This document shows, piece by piece, positions 28,424 through 37,891 of a stretch of DNA of 64,000 nt. The translations under genes and the position numbers were made by a program. The notes beneath the pieces were generated by a model. It was not told the DNA's origin, did not search any database, and was given only the letters and a program-made list of their open reading frames with translations. The stretch lies in the NCBI GenBank assembly GCA_963741355.1, contig CAVUIG010000027.1, positions 1-64,000 of the forward strand. Direction: 5' to 3'. The DNA is from CAIWHR01 sp963741355 (lineage in GTDB: Bacteria > Pseudomonadota > Gammaproteobacteria > Burkholderiales > Casimicrobiaceae). Each line of letters begins with the position of its first letter. The first letter of the stretch is position 1.

Positions 28424-29578
28424 ATGAGCGGATCGGCAACGCGTTTCTGCGCGTGCGCAATTGCAGTGCTTTCGACGCTGGGTCCGCTATCGGCCCGCGC
28501 GGCCGCAGCGGATGAACTCCCGCTGGCCGAACCCGCTGCTGTCGGCATGTCCGTGCAGCGCCTGACGCAGATGGAGCAGGCGATCCGTGCCGGCGAGTTC
28601 AAGCAGATCACCAGCGTGCTGCTGGCTCGCGACGGCAAGGCGGCCTTGGAGACCTACTTCGACGCCGGAGGGCGCCGAGGCCCTGCCGCAACACGCGCTC
28701 CGCGACCAAGACCGTGACCGGCATGCTCGTCGGGCATCGCCATCGACCGCGGCAAGCTGCCCGGCGTCGGCGCGCGAGGTGGCGGACGTGCTTCGCCGAC
28801 AAGCGGCCGCTCGCCGAACGCCGATCCGCGCAAGGACGCGGATCACGGTCGAGGACTTCCTCACGATGAGCTCGCTCCTCGAGTGCAACGACGAGAACCA
28901 GTATTCGCGCGGCAACGAGGAGCGCATGTACCTGGTCGAGGACTGGGCTGCGGTTCACGCTGGACCTGCCCATCCGCGGCTTCCCGGCCTGGGTCGCCAA
29001 GCCCGCAGACTCGCCGTACGGCCGCAGCTTCAGCTATTGCACCGCCGGCGCACGGCGACGCTCGGGGCCGTCTGCTCGAGCGGGCGACGGGCGAGACCCC
29101 TCGACGCCTTCGCCGAGCGCTACCTGTTCGGGCCGCTGGGGATCACCGGCGTCGAGTGGCAGTTCGCACGCCGCTCGGCTCGGTCGATGACGGGCGGCGG
29201 CCTGGGCCTGCGCAGCCGCGATCTGTTGAAGCTGGGCCAGCTCTATCTGGACGGCGGTCGCGTGGGAAGGCCGGCAGGTGGTGCCGCGGGCGTGGGTCGA
29301 GGCGCTCGCGAGTGCGCCGCGCGCCAACGCCCGCGAGGGCATCGACTACGGCTATCTGTGGTGGCTGCAGAGCCATCGACGCCGGCGGTCGCGACTACAA
29401 GTGCTTCGGGATGTACGGCACGGGCGGCAATAAGGTCTACGTATTCCCGCGCGAAAAACTGGTTGCCGTCGTGACGACCACCAATTTTCGGGTTTCGGGC
29501 GCAGGAGCCCTCACCGACAGGTTGCTGACCGAGCAGATCCTTCCGTCCCTGGTCGACGCTCCGCCCGGCGCAAGGTGA
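28424..29578 (+). CDS. Serine hydrolase, beta-lactamase family (class C-like), frame-broken
   Basis: A signal peptide ending 'LSARAAA' is followed by 'EPAAVGMSVQRLTQMEQAI' and 'ITSVLLARDGKAALETYF', the usual start of the PF00144 fold. The catalytic S-x-x-K reads SATK at 28699-28710, followed by 'TVTGMLVGIAID'. Later come 'ITVEDFLTMSSLLECND', 'FSYCTAG' at the Tyr motif site, 'AFAERYLFGPLGI', and 'CFGMYGTGGNKVYVFP', which includes the third motif region. At least six frame changes are needed, with good coding in each piece. Members act as esterases or peptidases in the periplasm. The substrate is unknown. It lies 165 bases after padR copy 2 on the same strand. Confidence 0.7.
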
Positions 29579-29646
29579 CCCCAGGTGGCGTGACTTGCTG
29601 AAGGCAGACCGTCGTCGGTAGCCGCTGTCGGGCAGCTCGCGGGAGG

Positions 29647-29858
29647 TCAGACCTGGTCTCGCGGCCCCGCCGCCGGCCAGACGGCGAAGGCGAAGACCCA
29701 CAGCATGATCAGGTTGACAGCGGCACGACCGCAGTCAGCAGCCACCAGCGCGAATAGCCCGCGCGGTTGAGGATTCGTCCGAAGACGGCGACGAACGCCC
29801 AGACGACGAGCACCAGGGCGACGAGGCCAAACCAATGCCAGAGGCCGAAGCTATGCAT
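29647..29858 (-). CDS. Small membrane protein B (overlapping pair), one frame break
   Basis: It starts at ATG 29858, inside the end of the gene upstream (8-base overlap). A first helix 'WFGLVALVLVVWAFVAVFG' is followed by 'RILNRAGYSRWWLL'. After a break near 29720 it continues 'VNLIMLWVFAFAVWP'. The R-x-G-Y-S-x-W-W ... P-L-V-N-L-I-x-L-W-x-F-A-F pattern recurs in many short two- or three-helix membrane proteins of Proteobacteria without a defined function. Confidence 0.5.
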
Positions 29859-30114
29859 TCGTGGCTCCTCCGCTCGGCGGAGCTCCGGCCGCGGGCCAGT
29901 TCGAGAACGCCAGGATCGCTCCGGCGATCCACCAACCCAGGCACGGCACGAAGATGAACAGCGACAGCGCCGGGTTGAGACCGACCCGCTGGAAGATCTT
30001 CCAGCAAGGATAGATCGCGACAACCGCCGCAACGAAATGCCAGAGCACGTGGTGATGTCCCAATTCCTGCCTCTTTTTCAGGTCGCTGTCCCCGGACGAG
30101 AAATATCCCGCCAT
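29851..30114 (-). CDS. Small membrane protein A (overlapping pair)
   Basis: About 87 residues from ATG 30114. A polar N-terminus is followed by a helix 'VLWHFVAAVVAIYPCW', then 'KIFQRVGLNPALSLFIFVPC' and 'GWWIAGAILAFSNWP'. The second half mirrors the K/R-I-x-x-R-x-G ... P-x-x-x-W ... F-S-x-W-P layout of the next gene, so the two may be distant paralogues. Their stop and start overlap, which points to coupled translation. A longer start at 30156 is possible. Confidence 0.5.
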   Translation of the reverse strand: MAGYFSSGDSDLKKRQELGHHHVLWHFVAAVVAIYPCWKIFQRVGLNPALSLFIFVPCLGWWIAGAILAFSNWPAAGAPPSGGATNA

Positions 30115-30301
30115 CGGCCGTATCCCGTCCTCCAGGGGCGGAATTCGACCGGACAATGGGAACTCTAGGCAGCCCGGCGCTCGGGCTCAATGAGGAGGTG
30201 ACGGACCGCAGGATTGGCGCCGCCAAAGTGCGCCAGACGGCGACGGGGCGCGACCGCGCTTCAGGCCGGACAGCCTGACGCACGCATCGACAGCCGTCAC
30301 C

Positions 30302-32215
30302 TCAGTCGGCGAGCCCCAGCTTGCGCAGGAACGCGCTCCACCGCGGATCGGCGTGCAGCGAGCGAAGGAAGGGGTCGACCATCGTCCAGCCGATCCCGCA
30401 TCCCGCTGAGCGTACGCCCGCTCGAGCCACTCGAAGGCGAGATCGGCCTCGCCGCGCAGCGCGTGCACTCGGCGACCTGGTAGGCGGCATCGGCGCCGCG
30501 TTTTTCGGCGAGCTCACGAAGCGCCGCGACCGATTCGGCCCGGCGGCCCGCCGCGTGGTGGATGATCGCGATCGCGAAGAGGCGCCCCCACTCCTCCGGC
30601 TCGCGCTGCGGCTCCGCCAGCGCCTCCTCGCCCCGGCCCTGGCCGAGCAGGGCGATCGCGAGCCAGGCGCGCGTAACGGCTCGCTGCGGTGCGAGCTCCA
30701 GCGCCTTTCGCAGCGCGGCCTCCGCGTCGCGCCGGACGCGCCGCGATCCAGAAGATCAACCCGAGAAAGAAATAGCCCGCGCGCTGAGCGGATCCTGCTC
30801 CACCGCGCGGCGACCGAGCGCGATGGCCTCGTCGAGGCGGCCGAGGTTCGCCATGCAGCAAGCTCGCCTGGCTCAGCACCAGCGCGTTGCCCGGCGCGAG
30901 CTCCAGCGCCCGGCGAATAGGACGCCTCCGAGCCGCGCCAGTCCCGGTCGTGCATCATCTGGACCCACGCCAGGCCGGAGAGCGCGTCGGCGCAGATCCG
31001 GCTCCAGTGCAAGCGCGTGCTCCAGCGCCTCGCGCGCACGCCCGAATCCCTCTGCCGCCGACGACCCATCCCCAGTTCGCTTCGGCGATATGCGCCCGCC
31101 CGAGCTCGGACCAGGCGAGCGCGAACTCGGGCTCGACCGTCAGCGCCTCCTTGAGATATCCGATGCCCTTCGCCGTGTCCTCGCTGGTGGTGTGATCGAT
31201 GAAGTGTCGGGCCTGCAGGAAGAGGCGGTGCGCCTCCGGATCGGTGCTGCGGCCCTTCACCGCGGCCGCCACCGCCGCCGTCGCTTCCTTGCCCGCCTTC
31301 GCGTCCGCCGCCTCGCCCAGCAGCGTCGTGCGCAGTTCCTTCAGCACCGACTGCGCGATGTCATCCTGCACCGCGAAGATGTCGTCGAGCGTCCGGTCGT
31401 AGGTCTCCGACCACAGCTGATAGCCGTCGACCACCTTCACGAGCTGCACCGACACGCGCAGCCGGTTGCCGGCCTTGCGCACGCTGCCTTCGAGCACCGT
31501 GGCGACGTTGAGCGCACGGCCCGCCTCGGCAACGGTGGCGCCCTTGCCCTTGAAGCTGAAAGCGGAGGATCGCGCCGCCACCCGCAGCCCGCGGATCTTC
31601 GCGAGGACGTTGAGCAGCTCCTCGGCGAGGCCGTCGGCGAAATATTCGTTCTCCTCGTCGCGGCTCAGGTTGACGAACGGCAGCACCGCGATCGACGGCG
31701 AATCGTGGGCGGGAGTCGCCGCGGCGGGCGTTGCCGCCGCCACCACGCGCGGCGGCGCGAGCGGCGCCGGCGGTGCAACCTCGCCCGACAGCAGCCGATG
31801 CACGCGGCCGGCAAACGCCGCCGCTGCCTCGCCCGCAGGCAGGTGGGTCCATTGCACTTCCCGGAACTTCTCCGGCACGCGGGCGTTGACGTCGACCGTG
31901 GCGTCAATGACGACCGGGAACGAGGAACGCCTGGTCGTCCGCCATGTCCAGCGTGCGGCCGGCCGCGAGATTCCATTCGCGGCGAAAATAGCCTTCCACG
32001 CGAGCCTGCGTGTTGGCCGAGATGATCGGCACGAACAGCGCGCATTCCTTGATCTGCCGCCGGATCGACGTATCCCATGCGTCACCCCCGCGCAGCGCGC
32101 TCTGGTCGAACCACACCTCGAGGCCGACGGCGCGCAGCGCATCGCAGATGCGGCGCGCGGCCTCCGCGTCCTGCGACGCGTAACTCAGGAAGATCGCCTG
32201 GCTGCTGGGGCTCAT
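30302..32215 (-). CDS. TIR - TolB/FlgO-like - TPR protein, heavily frame-broken
   Basis: The N-terminal TIR domain reads 'AIFLSYASQDAEAARRICDA', 'LEVWFDQSALRGGDAW' and 'FVPIISANTQARVEGYFRRE'. The Glu of R-R-E-W matches the catalytic position of NAD-cleaving TIRs. After a break near 31920 and a Pro/Ala linker comes the FlgO/TolB-like domain ('SIAVLPFVNLSRDEENEYFA', 'DGYQLWSETYDRTLDDIFAV'). TPR-type helices then span several frames, ending 'LHADPRWSAFLRKLGLAD'. At least seven frame changes are needed, mostly after 31070. This TIR/FlgO/TPR combination occurs in Betaproteobacteria, usually without an assigned role. No CRISPR, SIR2 or Thoeris partner lies nearby, so a defence role is not shown. 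Confidence 0.7.
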
Positions 32216-32373
32216 GCGGAGTCGAAGCGTTGATGGAGCTCGCTACCGAAGGACGTCAATTGAAGCTCTGCTTTCCTTTCGGCTTGTCGCACGCCGCGGT
32301 GCGTTCCCTCATGCCCTTGGTCTCGTTCCACACCAGCCGTTTTTCGTTGTAGGGAAGCGGCGCTTCGGCGACT

Positions 32374-33250
32374 TCACCGGGACGAGACGCCATGCGCCCA
32401 GTCCGGCGGGCAAATGGCGGTGAAGCTGGCGAAGCCTCCGGTGCCGCCTTTCAGGCGCGGAAATCCGATAGCGATCAGCGCGCCCGTCGCCGGCACCTGA
32501 TCGAGATTGGCGACACCTTCGGCCTGCATGTAGCCGTTGTTCATCAGCCAGTCCTCGACGACCAGCGTCGGGGTCGAATCGGCGTCCAGCGGCTCGTGGC
32601 CGTGCAGCAGGATCTTGCGCTCGAGATGCAGCAGCTTGATCGCTTCGATGCGTCGAGCCGGGGAACTTGCCATCGGCTGGCTGGATGCGCGCGGCGTCGG
32701 GCCAGCGCTTGGACCAGTCCGAGCGCACCATGACGACACTGCCGGCCGGAATCAATCCATTCGTGCGCTCCCATCCGAGCACGTCCGCGGCGGTCAGATG
32801 ATAGTTCGGGTCCGCCGCGACCTTGTCGGCAATCGAGATCACCGCGAGCTTTCTCAGCGCGAGCGTCGCCGGCAATTCGTCGATGGCGGGAAAGCATTGG
32901 TGCCAGTGCGCGGGCGGGTCGAGCTGCGTGCCGAATTGGTCGGTGGCAAACGTGTAGGCCGTCGTCTCGAGGCCGGTCTTCTCGTACGTGAGCGCGGCAT
33001 AGGGCGCCTTGTCGTCGAGCCGGCCCAGGCCTTGCTGGAATTTGGTCGTCGTCGGAAAGCCATTCCAGACCGGCGTATCGGGCGTCAGGACATGCGACAG
33101 CGAAACGAATCGTGCGCGCGCGAATGCATTGTCCCAGACGCTCCAGAGTCCCGGTGCCGCCTTTTTCGTTTGTGCGCGCGCAACTTCAGGCAGCGCGACG
33201 GCGCCGGCAAGGGCGATGCTGGTCAGCGTGAGCATACGGCGGCGGTCCAT
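32374..33250 (-). CDS. Cyclase family (kynurenine formamidase-like) hydrolase, one frame break
   Basis: A twin-arginine-like leader 'MDRRRMLTLTSIALAGAVAL' ends in 'ARAQ' and suggests export. The core has 'FVSLSHVLTPDTPVWNGFP', 'DQFGTQLDPPAHW', 'GSVVMVRSDWSKRW', and, after a break near 32650, 'ILLHGHEPLDAD', 'AEGVANLDQVP' and 'AICPPDW'. In ordinary cyclase/isatin hydrolase members the metal site is H-x-G-T-H-x-D. Here both early His are Gln (Q-F-G-T-Q-L-D) while the Asp and final His remain, a feature of one sub-branch. The substrate is unknown. AAGGAGAA precedes the ATG at 33250. Divergent from the next hydrolase. Confidence 0.8.
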
Positions 33251-33503
33251 GATTTCTCCTTGGGAAAGCGGGGCGTCGACAGGCCTTGCGCCTCGCCGGG
33301 TGCCGGCATCTTGCCGCAAAATGGTCCACAGGTGGAGATGCTGCTGCTTGCGAGACGAGAGCGTGCCATGGTGGCATGCGTCCGACCTGCGTGGCTTTCA
33401 TCGTACGAAACGCCGGATTGACCACTCCCGGCAGGCCCGCGATACTCGCCGAGATCGGCGAAGTCATGCCGGACGTCGCATCACTATCCCTCGAAGGAAC
33501 GCC

Positions 33504-34226
33504 ATGCCCTACGCCGCCGTCAACGGGCTCAACATGTATTACGAGGTCCACGGCGACGGCCCTCCGCTGCTGCTGCTCCACGGCGGGTGCGGCTCGATCT
33601 CCGAAAAGTGGATCTCGTACTTCTCACCTCAGTTTCGCGTGATCGCGAATGAGCAGATGGGGCACGGCCGTACGGCCGATGTCATGGAGCGCGCGTTCCA
33701 CTACCACGAGATGGCGGAGGACACGGTCGAGCTCTTGCGCCAGCTGGGAATCGAAGGCGCCGTCATCGTCGGCTACAGCGACGGCGGCATCATCGGCCTC
33801 GACATCGCGATCCATCATCCCGAGCGCGTGACGACGCTCGTGCTGACCGGGGCGAACACCCGCGTCGACGGCTACACCGCGGAGAACCTCGAATGGCTGC
33901 GCACCTTCGATCCGGGGGAAACGCCGGTCACCGAGGCCTATGCCCGCCTGTCTCCCGACGGTGCCGCCCATTGGCCGATCCTGCGCGAGCGCCTGCGCCG
34001 CATGTGGCTGGTGGAACCGGACTTCACGCGCGAGGAAGTCGCGCGCGTCGAGGCGCCGACGCTGATCATCATCGGCGACGCCGACATCGTGACGCCCGAG
34101 CACGCCGTCGAGATGTTCAGGACGATTCCCAAATCACAGCTGTGCGTCGTTCCGAACGCGGGACACGGAGTGCTGCCGAAGGAAACGGTCCTGACGTTCC
34201 TGAAGGAATCGTCGGCGCAGACCTAA
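33504..34226 (+). CDS. Alpha/beta hydrolase
   Basis: The 240-residue protein is intact. 'LLLLHGGCGSISEKW' holds the oxyanion region and 'VGYSDGGIIGLDIAIHHPER' holds the nucleophile Ser92. 'LIIIGDADIVTPEHAVEMF' carries the acid, and 'VPNAGHGVLPKE' the catalytic His. This is the small epoxide hydrolase/esterase-like fold with a short cap. There is no signal peptide, so it is cytosolic. The N-terminal 'YAAVNGLNMYYEVHGDGPP' fits the start at ATG 33504, with GAAGGA upstream. It is divergent from the cyclase-family gene and may act on a related metabolite (inference). Confidence 0.88.
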   Translation: MPYAAVNGLNMYYEVHGDGPPLLLLHGGCGSISEKWISYFSPQFRVIANEQMGHGRTADVMERAFHYHEMAEDTVELLRQLGIEGAVIVGYSDGGIIGLDIAIHHPERVTTLVLTGANTRVDGYTAENLEWLRTFDPGETPVTEAYARLSPDGAAHWPILRERLRRMWLVEPDFTREEVARVEAPTLIIIGDADIVTPEHAVEMFRTIPKSQLCVVPNAGHGVLPKETVLTFLKESSAQT

Positions 34227-34317
34227 TGACCGACTGGTGCCTCGCCGGATGGACGGTACTGCCAGCGCGAATGGTCACCTTGAAAATGTCCGCGTGCTGC
34301 TCGCGGTCGCGCGGCGA

Positions 34318-34593
34318 TCATCGCCGGGGTGCAATGACAGGGGATGGGCGCTGTTCGTCGCCGGGCGATTTTATCGATCCGGACTGGCCAATATCCGCGG
34401 CTGCGACCCCGTTCGAAAACTCGTAGATTTCGTCGGATATCCTGTTCATTTCCTCGGTCAGCAGGACGAGCCGTGCGTTGGTCAGCAACGCCGCGTAACG
34501 ACTGCTCGCCAGCAGCCGCGCGCTCGCGCTTTGAAAAAGAATGACGAGCGTCGGACTCTTCGGCACGTATTCCTGTGGCCTCATGATACGCAA
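34318..34593 (-). CDS. Possible small hypothetical protein
   Basis: A 91-residue frame, 'RPQEYVPKSPTLVILFQSAS' followed by 'LLTEEMNRISDEIYEFSNG', with more natural residue use than its neighbours in other frames. There is no clear ribosome site, no known domain and no partner. The surrounding 34227-34849 shows no better candidate, so this remains a weak call. Confidence 0.3.
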   Translation of the reverse strand: MRIMRPQEYVPKSPTLVILFQSASARLLASSRYAALLTNARLVLLTEEMNRISDEIYEFSNGVAAADIGQSGSIKSPGDEQRPSPVIAPRR

Positions 34594-34849
34594 TCGTAGG
34601 GCGCCAAGTGATTGGCCGTCTGTACGTTAGACAACATTGCGACGCCACGCCTCCGGCGTCGAGCGTCGTGGCGACATGGAAAGACGTGATGCGATCCGGG
34701 CCGCCGTCCCGCTGCGGATGCTGCCGTCGCCGGCGATCGCCCCGCCCGACCGGATGCGACGCTCTGCCCGTGGTTGCGCCGCCAATTCAAACGGCCTTAG
34801 ACTCGGCGCCAGCCGCCGCATCCGTCCTTCCAGTACACGGAGCCATCCA

Positions 34850-35188
34850 ATGATTGGTCCCGATGAAGCGCGCGCAAGGGCATCCATTGCAGCCGATTGC
34901 GCAGCTGCAATCGGAATGCTCGGCCACGAAACGTCGCGATGGCTGCAGCTGCACGCTCTCCCGCCGCGCCGCATCACGCTCGCTCGCAAGACCGATGGCG
35001 GGAGTACTGAAGACTTCTGGCTGGTCACTGACCATACGGGCAGTGACGACGCCAGCTTTCGGATCGTCTATGACGACGTTGCTGCCCGATACGGTCTTGA
35101 ATGCGCGATCGGCAATGACGTGCCCCTGTTCGCGGGTTTTCGCGCATCGCTCATCGATGCCGTGACGGACATCAGGTATCTCAAGTAG
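34850..35188 (+). CDS. Hypothetical protein
   Basis: A 112-residue frame from ATG 34850. Balanced composition with 'SRWLQLHALPPRRITLARKT', 'DFWLVTDHTGSDDASFRIVY' and 'FAGFRASLIDAVTDIRYLK' suggests a small alpha/beta cytosolic protein. No family was recognised and there is no signal peptide. A GGAG-like site lies about 8 bases upstream. It may have a longer N-terminus from 34637. Confidence 0.5.
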   Translation: MIGPDEARARASIAADCAAAIGMLGHETSRWLQLHALPPRRITLARKTDGGSTEDFWLVTDHTGSDDASFRIVYDDVAARYGLECAIGNDVPLFAGFRASLIDAVTDIRYLK

Positions 35189-35421
35189 CGCACACCTCCC
35201 GCCTCCCTGGCGCCTGCCCTTTCACGTCCGCTTTGCGTCGGAGCGGTCGTCGGTCTATGTCCGCATTTGGCCGGGAGTGGCTGGTCGGGTCCACGGCCAA
35301 TGGTCGCGCCCACCGAAACCGCCTGTACGATACAATTTTGAGCGCATGGGCTCTGCCGGGATTTCGGCCCGACGGTATTCGCCGAGGGGCCGCGAGACTT
35401 GCGATCAACAGGAGCGGAAAC

Positions 35422-36315
35422 ATGGCCATCAAGCGCGTCGGCCTCATCGGCGTGGGCCTCATGGGCCACGGCGTCGGCAAGAACATCCTGGCGAAGGGAT
35501 ATGAGCTCGCCGTCATGGCGCATCGCAACCGCGGACCGGTGGACGACCTGATTTCGAAGGGCGCCACCGAACGCGACAGCGCGTATGCGATCGGCAGGGA
35601 GACCGACCTGGTCATCCTCTGCGTCACCGGCACTCCGCAGATCGAGCAGCTCGTGTACGGCGAACACGGCCTCATGGGTGCCGTGCGCGAGGGTCTGATC
35701 ATCGCCGACTGCTCGACGGCTGAGCCCGCATCCACCGTGAAGATCGCCGCTGACGTTGAAGCGAAGGGTGGGCATTTCGTCGACACGCCGATGACCCGCA
35801 CGCCGAAGGAGGCGGAAGCCGGCAAGCTCGGCCTGATGATCGGCGGGCCCGACGATGTGCTGGCGCGCATCCGCCCGGTGCTCGATTGCTTTGCCGACAC
35901 CATCGTCCACGCTGGCGCAGTTGGCTCGGCCCATCAGCTGAAGCTCATCAACAACTTCGTCGCGCTCTGCCATGCCGCCGTGGCGGCGGAGGCCATCACC
36001 GTCGCCGCAAAGGCAGGCGTCGACATGCAGGCGCTGAAGGACATCGTCATGGCGGGCGGCGCCGCGTCCACGATGTTCGGCCGTCTCATCAACGTGCCTT
36101 TGCACGACGACGACAGTCACGCCCAGTTCACGATCCGCAATGCCAGGAAGGACCTGCGCTACTACACCAACATGACCGAGCAGTTGCCGGTCACCTCCTT
36201 CCTGGCGGAGACGGCTCACCAGATCACGGTGATGGCCGACAACCTCGGCTATGGCGAGCGCTTCGTGCCGCGCCTCATCGACGTCCTGATGAAAGTGAAC
36301 GGCGTCGGCAAATGA
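35422..36315 (+). CDS. 3-hydroxyisobutyrate / tartronate-semialdehyde dehydrogenase-like oxidoreductase
   Basis: The 297-residue beta-hydroxyacid dehydrogenase is intact. The Rossmann motif 'GLIGVGLMGHGVGKNI' lies at about 7-22 and the catalytic Lys174 is in 'GSAHQLKLINNF'. The substrate loop usually reads D-A-P-V-S-G-G, but here it is 'DTPMTRTPKEAEAGKLGLM', so it belongs to a side branch. Known family reactions are the NAD(P)-linked reduction or oxidation of 3-hydroxyisobutyrate, tartronate semialdehyde and similar acids. With hyi in the same window, tartronate semialdehyde is a tempting but unproven substrate. CAGGAG lies 8 bases before the ATG at 35422. Confidence 0.85.
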   Translation: MAIKRVGLIGVGLMGHGVGKNILAKGYELAVMAHRNRGPVDDLISKGATERDSAYAIGRETDLVILCVTGTPQIEQLVYGEHGLMGAVREGLIIADCSTAEPASTVKIAADVEAKGGHFVDTPMTRTPKEAEAGKLGLMIGGPDDVLARIRPVLDCFADTIVHAGAVGSAHQLKLINNFVALCHAAVAAEAITVAAKAGVDMQALKDIVMAGGAASTMFGRLINVPLHDDDSHAQFTIRNARKDLRYYTNMTEQLPVTSFLAETAHQITVMADNLGYGERFVPRLIDVLMKVNGVGK

Positions 36316-36376
36316 GGGCCCCGAGAACGGCGCGCTCGTAAATCGGTCAGGTAGTCAGGATTCCGGGGAGGGCAGC

Positions 36377-37891
36377 ATGCGGGCGACACCGACAGCTCTC
36401 ATCGCATTGTTCGTCGCGCTCCTCTCGGGATGCCATCCCACCGAGCCGTTTCGCACGCAATTGAACCCGATCGCCCCGCTGCCGAAGGACGCGCCCTGCG
36501 CCGGCGGTCGGCCGCAGACCGCCGCAACCGATCCCGACCGGAGCAATCACGAGCACGCGGGCGCGTTCGACCTGTACTTCGTCGAATTCGACGAGCAGGG
36601 CCTGATGTATCCGCAGGGCATGGAGAGCGCCGGCCTCGCCTCGTGTCACATCGACGCGCTGATGCACGATCTCGACGCGATCGCCGCCACCAATGCCGGG
36701 CTCAGCATCGTCGTCTACGTCCACGGCTGGAAGCACAACGCGTCGAGCGCCGACAGCGACGTCCGGAATTTTCGGCGGTTGCTGGCTGACGCCTACCTCG
36801 TGGAGCTCGCCAAGAAGGAGGAATTCGGCCTGCCGCCGCATCGCGTGGTCGGCGTCTTCGTCTCGTGGCGCGGCGATTCGCTCGCCATGCCCGATCCGAT
36901 CAAGTCGGCGTCGTTCTGGAACCGCAAGAGCGCCGCCGAGCGCGTCGCCGAGGGTGAGAGCCGGACGCTGTTCTCGCGGCTCCGCGGCTTCGAGGCGAAG
37001 CAGAACGAGGGCCCCCGCCCGCCCTCGGGCGAGAACAAGGTGTTCATGATCCTCATGGGCCACAGCTTCGGCGGGCTGATCCTCTTCAATTCGATTTCCG
37101 GGGCGCTGATCAACTATCTCTATGACAACCCGACTCCGGAATCGAAGGACCTGGTCCCGCGCTTCGGCGACATGGTGATCCTGGCGAATCCCGCGATCGA
37201 AGCCGTCCGATATACGCCGTTGCACCGGGCGGCCGTTTCGCGCGGAGGCTTCGATCACTACCAGGCGCCCGTGTTCGTCTCGATCACGTCGACGGCCGAC
37301 TGGGCCACCGGGGTGGCATTCCCCATGGGCCGGGGCGTGAGCACGCTGTTCGAGACCAAGCTGTCCGACGAAGAGCGGACCGCGAATCGAAATACGATGG
37401 GGCACGTCGACGACTACATCACGCACGTTCTCAAGAAACGCTCGGACGATCTGGACATCTGCCCCGGGTGGGCGGCGGTCACGAACCCGGACGCACCCGA
37501 CGCCGTGCTGCGGGAGAAGCGAAATCTCGATCTGGAGAAGATCAACTCGCGGGCGTTCTTCGGAGACGATCCGGAATCGCTGACGCTCCACTCGGGATGG
37601 GCCCGCGATTTCTGCGGCAACACGACGCTGACCCATCTGCGCTTCGCGCCCAACTCGCCGGTATGGAACGTGCAGACGGACAAGGACCTCGTGCCCGGAC
37701 ACAACGAAATCACGCAACCGATCTTCATCAATTTCGTGCGCCAGATCTATCACGACGCGATAATCTATCCGCTGCTGGTCGAGAAGAGCATCGAGTATAA
37801 AGGCGATGGAACCCCAGCAATCGCAAGCCGCTCCGAAAAGGCGCTGACGACGCCGAGGCCGAACGCGATCAGCGAGGTTGCAGGGACTTGA
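36377..37891 (+). CDS. Lipoprotein alpha/beta hydrolase
   Basis: The 504-residue protein has a lipoprotein signal (lipobox LLSGC, Cys19). The fold shows 'SIVVYVHGWKHNA' (oxyanion loop), 'VVGVFVSWRGDSL', and the nucleophile elbow 'MGHSFGGLILFN' with Ser230. Later 'MVILANPAIEAVRYTPL' and a long C-terminal part with the cysteine-bearing segment 'DFCGNTTLTHL' follow. Similar to DUF900-type extracytoplasmic esterases. It should sit in the envelope facing the periplasm. The substrate is unknown. Its end overlaps the end of the convergent yaeQ gene by 23 bases. Confidence 0.75.
   Translation: MRATPTALIALFVALLSGCHPTEPFRTQLNPIAPLPKDAPCAGGRPQTAATDPDRSNHEHAGAFDLYFVEFDEQGLMYPQGMESAGLASCHIDALMHDLDAIAATNAGLSIVVYVHGWKHNASSADSDVRNFRRLLADAYLVELAKKEEFGLPPHRVVGVFVSWRGDSLAMPDPIKSASFWNRKSAAERVAEGESRTLFSRLRGFEAKQNEGPRPPSGENKVFMILMGHSFGGLILFNSISGALINYLYDNPTPESKDLVPRFGDMVILANPAIEAVRYTPLHRAAVSRGGFDHYQAPVFVSITSTADWATGVAFPMGRGVSTLFETKLSDEERTANRNTMGHVDDYITHVLKKRSDDLDICPGWAAVTNPDAPDAVLREKRNLDLEKINSRAFFGDDPESLTLHSGWARDFCGNTTLTHLRFAPNSPVWNVQTDKDLVPGHNEITQPIFINFVRQIYHDAIIYPLLVEKSIEYKGDGTPAIASRSEKALTTPRPNAISEVAGT

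Noticed and set aside
30302..32215. Thoeris or other named TIR defence system
   Set aside because: No ThsA, SIR2, STING-like or other partner gene is adjacent. The FlgO/TPR fusion is a different architecture.
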